Assembly: GCA_026826555.1 (NCBI GenBank)
Contig: JAKSZT010004976.1
Location: 4,805,772 to 4,869,771 of the forward strand
From: Tolypeutes matacus
Lineage: Eukaryota > Chordata > Mammalia > Cingulata > Chlamyphoridae
Length of the DNA stretch: 64,000 nt
Direction of reading: 5' to 3'
Under the pieces are notes generated by a model that saw nothing but the letters and a program-made list of their open reading frames with translations, was not told where the DNA came from and searched no databases. Position 1 is the first letter of the stretch; each line of letters opens with the position of its first letter. Both the position numbers and the translations under genes were made by a program. This document shows, in pieces, positions 56,380 through 64,000 of the stretch.

Positions 56380-56840
56380 GTAGATTTAAAAACATGATTG
56401 TAATATCCTGTGGCTCCTCCCATCAAGAGGTGAAGTCTATTTCCCCATCCCTTGAGTCCTGGCTGGGTTTGATCAACAGAAGGAAGTAGAAGTGATGGTG
56501 TAGTATGTTATAGAGATAAGGTCCCCATCTTCCACCTTTGCCCTCTAAGAATGCTACCCTGAAGCACTATGTAAGGAAGCAAGTGTGGCCTCCTGGAGGA
56601 TGAGTCACGTGGGGGAAGGCGCCCCAGCCCACACAGTCAGCACCAACTGGCAGCCATGTGAGTGGAGCCAACTTGGACCTTGGGGCCCAGCTGACTGCCA
56701 GATGAACGCAATTGTATGAGGGAGCCCAGGAAAAACCAGCAGAGGAACCACCCAGCCAACCCAAAGAATTGTGAGAAATGATAAATCATCATTTTAAGTA
56801 ACTATGTTTAGGGGTGATCTGTTACACAGCAATAGTTAAT
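56380..56840 (+). mobile_element. Ancient LTR-type repeat
   Basis: 'cctgtggctcctcccatcaag', 'ggctgggtttgatcaacagaa', 'gtgagtggagccaacttgga', 'ctgccagatgaacgcaattg', 'ggaaaaaccagcagaggaac', 'ctgttacacagcaatagtta': the order of an old mammalian LTR-like family; 59690-60215 is another member. Name uncertain. Confidence 0.6.
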
Positions 56841-56940
56841 TGACTCTCTATGTAGGCACGTAGTTCTATCTGTGCACATATTACCTTTACAGGACCGTTA
56901 AAATGATAAATGCAATGATGTAGGGAAAGCACAGAGCTTG

Positions 56941-57145
56941 GGAGTGCTGTCCAATAGAACTCCCCATGAGGATGGAAATGTTCTAGATCTGTGCTGCCTA
57001 AAATGGGTGCCACAAACACGCGGCTACTGACAATTGGAATGTGACTGTTCAACTAAGGAATTCAACTTTTAACATTTGATTTTAATTAATTTTAATTTTT
57101 ATAGTCCCATGCAGCTAGGAGCTTTCGTATTTGACAGTGCAGTTT
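56941..57145 (+). mobile_element. hAT-type DNA transposon (MER3-like)
   Basis: Left end 'gagtgctgtccaatagaact', right end 'cgtatttgacagtgcag'; 'gcggctactgacaattgga' and AT-rich middle. The termini are roughly inverted (AGTGCTGTCCAATA against TATTTGACAGTGCA). The name MER3 is from memory and could be wrong; the hAT type is more certain. Confidence 0.55.
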
Positions 57146-57170
57146 TTGGATATTAAAAATGGTAGCAAGG

Positions 57171-57253
57171 GGAGTGGGTGTAGTTCAGTGGTTTTTGCGC
57201 CTGCTTCCCATGTACAAGGTCCCAGGTTCAATCCCTGGGACCTCCTAAAAAAA
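57171..57253 (+). mobile_element. DAS-type SINE, one-unit form
   Basis: 'ggagtgggtgtagttcagtg', 'ctgcttcccatgtacaaggt', 'aggttcaatccctgggacct', short A tail. The 17-bp TSD TAAAAATGGTAGCAAGG is exact (57154-57170 and 57254-57270). Confidence 0.93.
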
Positions 57254-57381
57254 TAAAAATGGTAGCAAGGTCAATTGTGTTTGCAGCCACCATTGTGTCG
57301 CCTTTGCCCTCTAACACTGGCACCATCTCTAGCTCCCCCAGCTCCACAGGAGAAGGGGATAAGTAAGGAGATCTCTATACC

Positions 57382-58155
57382 ATAGCTTGCACAAAGGAGA
57401 CTGCCGGCAAATCATAAAGTCATAAAGCACCTCTCAAGACTGCGCCCTCTACCGGAGGGGCGAAGAAACCTCATCGTTACAGGCTGGTACTGGTACTCAG
57501 TGAAATTAGACGTTATCAGAAGTCCACTGAACTTCTGATTCACAAACTTCCCTTTCAGTGTCTGATGCGAGAAATTTTCCAGGACTTCAAAGCAGCTCTG
57601 CACTTCCGTAGCGCAGCTACTGGTGCTCTGAAGAAAGCAAATGAGGCCTATCAGGTTGGCCTTTTTGAAGACACCAACCTGTGTGCTATCCATGCCAAAC
57701 ATGTAACAATTATGGTTAAAGATGTCCATTTAACACACCACATACATGGAGACTATGCTTAAGAATCCACTATGATGGGAAACATTTCATTCTCAAAAAA
57801 AAAAAAATTTTTTTTTTCTTCATCTTCCTGTTTTTAGTAGTTCTGAACACTAGATATTCTTTCCCCATGGGGTCAAAAGGTACCTAAGTATATGATAGTG
57901 AATGGAAAAATAGGGGACAGAAATCAGATATTGGAAAGGTTTTTTTTTTTTTAATTTTCATTTGTGTGTGAATTTTTAATATAAATGGAGGGCCATAAAA
58001 CATTAATGCAAGTTAAAATGTTTTAGTGAACAAGTTTCAACAGTTTAACTTCATAACAATTATAAATAAATCTGTTAAATTTTTCTGGACAATGCCAGCA
58101 TTTTTTTAAACAAGTAAATTTCTTATTGATGGCAAAAAAAAAAAAAAAAAAATAG
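57382..58155 (+). pseudogene. H3-3A (pseudogene): Histone H3.3 (H3-3A) processed pseudogene with 3' UTR
   Basis: Intronless retrocopy of the replication-independent histone H3.3 mRNA. The start codon is ATA (57382), a TAA follows at 57415, and about ten codons of the N-terminal tail are missing. From 57438 (APSTGG) onwards it is H3-like. The last 65 codons (57565-57762) are open and end at a TAA, with [13 protein letters not shown] intact and many CpG-type changes. The text after the stop ('gaatccactatgatgggaaa', 'ccatggggtcaaaaggtacc', 'ttctggacaatgccagcatt') identifies H3-3A rather than H3-3B. An A tail begins at about 58135. The 5' edge and a TSD could not be fixed; 'tagcaag' occurs on both sides. 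Non-functional. Confidence 0.93.
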
Positions 58156-58984
58156 CAAGTGTCTTCCCTTTTTTCTTCACCAGGTCAAATCTCTTCAGTT
58201 CCTTTATACCTTGTCCACATGTTGTCATCTGAGTCCTTCACTCACCAGTTATTTTCCTCAGGGACTCACCCTAATAGTCTACATCCCCATGAAAATGTCA
58301 CATTCTGAACCTTCAGCAGCTATCCAAGGTATGAATATCATACTCTGGGTAATAGAGAAATACCAGCATTTCCAGGGCTGTCATCGTGTCTTATTCATTT
58401 TTGTATTCCTCGTGTCCAGCCGGGTAGATATCCCATTAATAACTGACGAAGGGATGAATCCATTTCCTCAGCAGGGCAGAATACAGTGGAACTCTCACTT
58501 CCTTTGTTCCAGATACAGAGTTTTCATGAATGGAATCTAAGAATACTTTTTCTTTAATTCAATTTAATTTTTATTTCTTTTTGGCATGTTGACGTATATT
58601 GCTCTTACTGTCCACTAGAGCCCTTCTTGTCCACACCTTGCCTTTACCCTGTACTTGTGCTGCTGGGTTGTGACAACCCAAATACAAGATGTTAGAGTTA
58701 ACGCTAAATGTCTTTTTCTTGGATTTCCTAATTATGAAGAACTTCACACAGCTGCCTGGGGTCTCTGTGGTCCTCAGACCAGATTGGAAATGGCTCACCC
58801 CTCTGGCAGAACAGCCTCAGAGTTAGCCCCCTCTGGCAGTCCCATTCTGGGAATGGATTCTCCTGGTTCCAAGGAGCACTGCTGGGTGATGGGAGCAGGG
58901 GCTGGATTCCAGCTCCATTCCCAGTGCCCTGCCACTCCAGTTCACCTGGTAGTCCACCCACTTTTATCACTTGCTAATTTGATA
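58156..58984. other. Unique non-coding DNA with a small L2 trace
   Basis: 'tcttattcatttttgtattcc' and 'cgtgtccagc' at 58388-58420 resemble an L2 3' end. The rest is unassigned; no exon is seen. Confidence 0.4.
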
Positions 58985-58996
58985 ACCATATCTTTT

Positions 58997-59347
58997 TTAA
59001 ATTTTTATTTATTTATTCCCCTCCCCCTTGTTTTTGCACTCGCTGTCTTGCTCTCTGTGTCTGCTTGTCTTCTCTGCTCATCTTCTCTTTAGGAGGCACC
59101 GGGAACTGATCCTGGGACCTCCGATGTGGGAGAGAGGCACTCAGTCGCTTGAGCCACCTCAGCTCCCAGGTTTGTTGTGTCTCTCACATTCTCTCTTCTT
59201 TGTCTCTTTTTGTTGTGCCAGCTCTCCGTGCGGGCCAGCTCATCGTGTGGGCCAGCTTGCTTTAACCAGGAGGCCCTGGGAAACGAACCCAGGACCTCCC
59301 ACATGGTAGACGGGAGCTCAATCGCTTGAGCCACATCCACTTCCCCC
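58997..59347 (-). mobile_element. DAS-type SINE, two-unit form, antisense
   Basis: 'aatttttatttatttattcc', tRNA-like unit ('gggaactgatcctgggacc', 'gagccacctcagctccc'), 'gttgtgtctctcacattctc', second unit ('gggaaacgaacccaggacc', 'gagccacatccacttcccc'). The TSD ACCATATCTTTT is exact (58985-58996 and 59348-59359). Confidence 0.93.
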
Positions 59348-59689
59348 ACCATATCTTTTCTAACAGCACTTCTCAAACTATCTGACGTGAAGGACCAGGG
59401 CTTTTATTTTTTTTCAATCAGTCTCAGATCAATACTTTTCAAAAATACAATAAAGACAAATTATTGGAAAAATAAAATGAAAAAGCTAAAAAAACACTAC
59501 AGGACCAAATTTTATTTTTAGGTCACTGAGAAAATTACATTTCAATAAATATAATCAAAACAAACATGATGGAGGAGGAATGAAATAATTATAAAAACTG
59601 GACATGCTCTTTTGCAAGTGTGTTCAGGCAATTATTACGTAAAATCGCAATTACACTTGTAACTTTTTGTTATTCAGCAGTTGAAATTC
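59348..59689. other. AT-rich non-coding DNA
   Basis: 'cagcacttctcaaactatctg' near 59365 may be a worn hAT (MER5-like) terminus. The rest is AT-rich and unassigned. Confidence 0.35.
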
Positions 59690-60215
59690 TGAGAGAGATT
59701 ACAGAGGGCCACACACTCTTTGACACCCCTCCACAGAGAGGGGAGTCTCTGTCCCCTCCCCTTGAAGCTGAGCAGGCTCTGTGACCAAGCTGACCAATAG
59801 AATGTGGTGAAAGCAATCCTGAGCCAGTGTCTGGGCTGAACCTCAAGAGACTGTGAGCTTCTACTTCCTGTCTCTTGGGACACTCACTCTTGGAACTGGG
59901 AACCACCATGTAGGAAATCCAGCACCTTGTTGGAGAGACCACAAAGAGACACCCTATGTCAACCTAGAGTTGAGCCCAATATTGCAGCCTTCCCCTCCAG
60001 GTCACCAGCATGTGTGGGATGATGGCTCGACCCCACGGACCAGAGCAGACGCCGGCTGAGCAGCACCCAGGGACCCTAGTCTATGCCATGGAAAGCAGAA
60101 GAACTTCCCAGCCTGAATCCCTAACAAATAAAATACCATGAAACATAAAATGGTTGTTGCTGTTTAGCCACTAAGTTCTAAGGGTCGTTTGTCACACAAT
60201 AGATAACCAAAACAA
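59690..60215 (+). mobile_element. Ancient LTR-type repeat
   Basis: 'ctgtcccctccccttgaagc', 'ccaatagaatgtggtgaaag', 'aaatggttgttgctgtttagc', 'cactaagttctaagggtcgt', 'ttgtcacacaatagataacc'. Same family as 56380-56840. The ends are worn and no TSD was found. Confidence 0.65.
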
Positions 60216-61704
60216 TACATTTAAAGTATTTAATTTTTTTAATATGACAAATGAGCCTTCTCCTACTTGCTAACATATGTGACCCAGATTGGATTGATGA
60301 CAGTTCTACTCACAGGGCACGAGGCATGGCTAAACTGTTCCTAGTTTTGTTTTTCGTTTTTTGTTTTGTTTTGTTTTGTTGTGTTGTGTTTTCCTCCCTT
60401 TAATTCTCTTTGCAAATTGAACATTAAATATCTTTGTAAACAATAGATACATAAGCACATGAAAAGGGATTCATATTCTCCCCCCTTCCATTACCCTCCC
60501 CAAAGGGACCCAGTGTTGACAGCCTGATGGGGGAGGCATCCGCACTTTCCTCCACGTTCATCTACACACATCAAGCCCACACAGCTGCGTGGAGTCGTTG
60601 TGGTCCATGATGCTGATAAAAGCGGGATCCAGGGAGCATCGGCAGCCCTCCACTGCAGTAAATGCACATCTGACCGTCACGTGCAATGCTTTTCTTTTTC
60701 TTATCTGGTCTGAGTTGGACGTCCGGTCTCTCTTCATTTCTGTGTCCACCCAGATGAATTGCATTCCGCCGCGCTGCCCGGCCGCGGTGATAACCGCTGT
60801 CACTCAGAGCGCACGGCATGCCAGGCATCACGCTGCCAGGCTCGAGCTGCGTGGTGACGCGACTTCTCCCCGTTACCCGAGTGTTCCCTAGTTTTGTTTT
60901 AAAAACACTCATAGTAGGGGCTGAAGTCTCTCTTCAGACCCCTCCTTTGGCAGAGCTTCCCAATAAACTTTCTGCCTGCAATCATCAGTCTCTGCATCCC
61001 AGTGAGTGCCACTTTTCTCTAACAGTGTTACCATCAATTCTATCCATTTCCACACTTTTACAGTCAAGCTAATTAAAACTTTTACATTAAAAAAAAAAAA
61101 CATTAAAAAACAAACAAACAAAAAAAACTCCTAGTAGAGAACCCCTCCACCAAGCTCACTTTCTCCTGCTTCCATCTGCCTGCCTTCAGGGAAGGGGACT
61201 GGGTGGACTCTCTCTCACCCTGCTCTGGCCCCCTCCTCCACTCACCAGCTGCTGTTTTAGACCCACCCTCCAACCCAGCTGTGAGGTGTGGTGGAGATTA
61301 TGGAGAAGAGGCAAGGCAAGGCAACAGTTCTTACTTGGCTGAAGGCTTCTTTCCTCCATCTGGCAAAAGTTAAATTGGACTTCCTTGGGTTTTTTGGAGA
61401 TTCCCATTGCTTGGAGGTTCCCTTCTTTCTCTCCCATAGATCTCTTGACTCAAGCAAATGCATCTCTCTCCTAAGTGGCCCCGTGAAACTCCTTCCTAGG
61501 AATCCAGAGGTTCAGGTGGATTCTGCATGTGGCTAATGAACCAAATATATTGTGTAACATATTGTTTGATTCAAAAAATAATTTATATGTATCCATTACA
61601 TTTAATTGAGAAATGTATATATTTATTCATCTGTGTTTACATTTTAGTTTTTAATTGTTTATATTTTCAATTATTAAATGTACAAAAGAAAGTTAAAAAA
61701 AAAA
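60216..61704. other. Unassigned DNA with a small CpG-rich patch
   Basis: 60430-60890 ends in a CpG-dense patch at about 60755-60880 ('gccgcgctgcccggccgcgg'). No exon is recognisable on either strand. (GTTTT)n at 60355-60385, and A-rich tracts at 61085-61125. Confidence 0.4.
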
Positions 61705-61718
61705 AAAAGACTCAAAGT

Positions 61719-62070
61719 ACTGGAAGCAGATGTGGCTCAAGTGATTGGGCATCCATCTACCATTTGGGAGACCTGGGTTCGATCCCCGGGACCTCCTGGT
61801 AAAAAAAGCGAGCAGGCGAGCCGGGCCCACGTGGCAAACCACACAGCAAGATAGAGAGACGCAGGGGAGAGTCAAGGCGAGATGTACCAGAAACCAGGAA
61901 CTGAGGTGGCACAAGTGACAGGATGCCTCTCTCCCACATTGGCACTCCCTAGGACGAAATCCCGGTGAAGCCTGGAGGAGAAAAATGAGAAGAGAAGGCA
62001 AGAAACAGACACAGAAGATCACCCAGTGAACCGATACAGACAGCTAGTGGGGGTGAGAAGAAAAAAAAAA
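61719..62070 (+). mobile_element. DAS-type SINE, long two-unit form
   Basis: Head 'ggaagcagatgtggctcaag' with B-box-like GGTTCGATCCC, CpG-bearing middle, second unit ('ggaactgaggtggcacaagtg', 'aaatcccggtgaagc'), A tail. TSD AAAAGACTCAAAGT (61705-61718) against AAAAGACTCAAGGT (62071-62084). Confidence 0.92.
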
Positions 62071-62159
62071 AAAAGACTCAAGGTCCCCCATTTACACAGG
62101 ATGTTAAAATTTATTATGTGACTTCTGGCACTCCTGAGATTCTACTATAGTTTTTCTTC

Positions 62160-63020
62160 ATTGCTTTATAAATATAGCAAACTACGTATTTTGCCTCATT
62201 CTCCGTAAGTGGGTTTGTCCTATAACTTTGTAGTTTTAAATGAAACTAGTGATAGTTTATCTATGTCATTCGTTGTTTCAAGGAAGCAGGGGGCCTGGGG
62301 TTTATTTTTCACTATGGTCAGTTTTCTGACTCACTCATTTCTGATTTTATCTTCATTAATTCCATCCTTGTGCTTTATTAGAGGTTTTGTTGCTGGTTTT
62401 AACTTCTTGGCTAAAATACTCAATTTATTTATTTTTATTCTTTCTTGTTTAATAATGAAAGTGTTTATTTTCTGCTTTCCAGAATTAATGGAGGTTTTCC
62501 TTGTGGCTTAAAATGTGGTCATTTTTTGTGATTGTTATATGTGTCTGAATAAAAGTGCAAAGATTTGATATGACATATCATGTGGTTGATCTATCATTTG
62601 TAAAACGGCTCTATCTTATAAATTAGCAATATTTTTATTTTTTATTTTGAAAAAAGTTCAAATTGCAAGAATTGTATAATGAAATCTATATACTCATCAC
62701 CAAATACTAACGGTTTGTCATTTTGCTTTATTTATTTATTTTGCAAACCATTTGAGAGTAAGCTGCAGATATAATGACCCTTTACCCCTGGAGTCTTCAA
62801 CATGTATCTCCAAAGAAGAAGAACCCTCTCTTACATAAACACAGTGCAAATATTAAATTCCAGAAATTTAATATTGATACAAAACTAGTACGGAATATCT
62901 AAGATGTCTAGTATCATCTTTATTCACCTTTTAACAGTTGTCCCCATACTGTTCTTTAGACCAATAGTTGTTTCAATCCAGAATCCAATCCAGGATCCTT
63001 ATTTTTTTTTTCCTTAATCT
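62160..63020 (-). mobile_element. Old L1 remnants, antisense
   Basis: 62160-62580 reads like antisense L1 ORF2 ('ttctgattttatcttcattaa', 'tggaggttttccttgtggct'). 62640-63020 is a known old antisense 3' end ('aaaccatttgagagtaagct', 'gcagatataatgaccctttac', 'atgtatctccaaagaagaag'). Both are heavily worn. Confidence 0.55.
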
Positions 63021-63759
63021 GTCAAGATTGAACGAGCTTTGGCAGAGCCACCCGTATCATTGTGTTGTGTGCATTTCCCCCTGTATTTTTCACAGACCCA
63101 ATATATAAGTATGAGGAGGAGGTCCTGGGACTCTGTTTTTGTAAAGAGAAGTCATCCAACAGAGGGCATGCCCCTCTGCCATAAGGACCATCCTGGGGAT
63201 GAGGCCAATTCCATAGCTGATTTCTCCTGGGTCGCCTGATGAGCACACAGTTTTGGGGAGCCTGTCCTAGACCAACTGGGGGACCATCTCACATTCCCTA
63301 GGGGATTCTATTGGCATCAAGGGTACCCGTGAATCTGGAACTCAGTATCTGGAGAGTTCCCAGAGGTAGGACAAGTGGCCCATGGGGATAAACTCTTATT
63401 CAGATATTTTTTGCTCCCCATTGCAAAGGATAAAAAAGCAAACTAAAATACCATACATTTAACAGAAATAAATGAACTCAATTGTATTTCAAATGAATAA
63501 AATAATCAGAAAAAAATTTAAAGTTTTGAAAGAAAGCATTAACCCCAACATCTTTGAATACAGTATTCTGACCATTTAGCCTCAGTCCAAACCCAAAAAG
63601 AACTCTTAAGTATAGACCTCTAACTAGAAGGTGTGTTTATCCCAGTGGTATGTGTTTTCAATATGGAAGCTATTTCCAGAATAATGTAGGATGAAGCAAA
63701 TGAGTAAATAATGGAGCCAAGTTTCCCACTGCTGGAAAAGAGGGCTAAGAATATGGAAA
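63021..63759. other. Unique non-coding DNA
   Basis: No recognised repeat or exon. AT-rich at 63420-63540. Confidence 0.4.
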
Positions 63760-64000
63760 AAGGGAAGACTGGAGTGAGCTCTATGGGTGCAGACATCAGG
63801 GAGAAGGTCAAGTGAATATGGAGGAGGCAGGGATGGCAGTGATGCATCTATAAACCAAGAGCCTCCAAGGACCACCAGTAAACCCCAGAAGCCAGAGGCA
63901 GGGAAGGATTCTCCCATGCAGGTTCCAGATGGAGCGTGGCCCTCCTTACACCGAGAAACTTCTGCTGTTTAAAGCCCTTGGGTTCATGGTACTTACCATT
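63760..64000 (+). mobile_element. MaLR (MLT1/MST-like) LTR, running off the window
   Basis: 'ggaggcagggatggcagtga', 'aagagcctccaaggaccacc', 'aggaaggattctcccatgc'-like text ('gggaaggattctcccatgca'), 'gatggagcgtggccctcctt' match the middle of a MaLR LTR. The end lies beyond 64000. Confidence 0.65.

Noticed and set aside
1..64000. CRISPR arrays, operons, phage or bacterial insertion sequences
   Set aside because: The DNA is clearly mammalian. No spaced identical repeats other than microsatellites and dispersed retroposons were seen.

Overview
This is nuclear DNA from a placental mammal, almost certainly a xenarthran (armadillo, sloth or anteater). The main evidence is a tRNA-derived SINE of the DAS type, headed by a tRNA-like 'ggatgtggctcaagtggttgagc' promoter. 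It occurs about 16 times on both strands as one-unit, two-unit and extended copies, most with clean target-site duplications (TSDs). Ancient mammalian repeats (MIR, L2, MaLR-like LTRs, MER5, old L1) form the background. No intact protein-coding host gene and no convincing exon is visible. Every long reading frame I could explain belongs to a transposon or a retropseudogene. The window looks intergenic or deep-intronic.

Layout: 1-9.4 kb is unique DNA with old repeats and, at 2.2-3.3 kb, three retroposons stacked into one target site. At 9.6-11.5 kb an old antisense L1 holds an LTR, which itself holds another insertion. At 14.17-23.94 kb lies a nearly full-length but dead L1 (5' UTR, ORF1, ORF2, a 3' UTR of about 2.9 kb) with a 15-bp TSD. 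A truncated U4 snRNA copy sits in its 3' UTR, and a second kind of L1 3' end is appended downstream of an internal A-rich tract. 25.4-34.3 kb is a dense repeat block: MER5A, LTR, a U1 snRNA retropseudogene, L2/MIR, an old L1 cut by two SINEs and an LTR, and a second L1 composite on the minus strand. 34.3-39 kb and 42.2-46.2 kb are mostly unique. 46-50.3 kb returns to L1-derived DNA, including inverted nested copies of the long-3'-UTR family. 51-64 kb alternates unique DNA, LTRs, SINEs, MIR/L2 and an H3-3A (histone H3.3) processed pseudogene.

The window has little gene cooperation to describe; its content is a record of retrotransposition. L1 machinery explains the SINEs, the U1, U4 and H3-3A copies, and the chimeric L1 insertions. 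Points that stand out are two independent insertions joining the 3' end of one L1 type upstream of another L1 type, the repeated use of one insertion site, SINE unit multiplication, and three snRNA or histone retrocopies within about 36 kb. A few possible regulatory sites (a canonical CTCF motif, homeodomain, T-box/NKX-like and paired E-box clusters) lie in otherwise unique DNA; these are motif readings only. Repeat family names were assigned by eye, without a library search.
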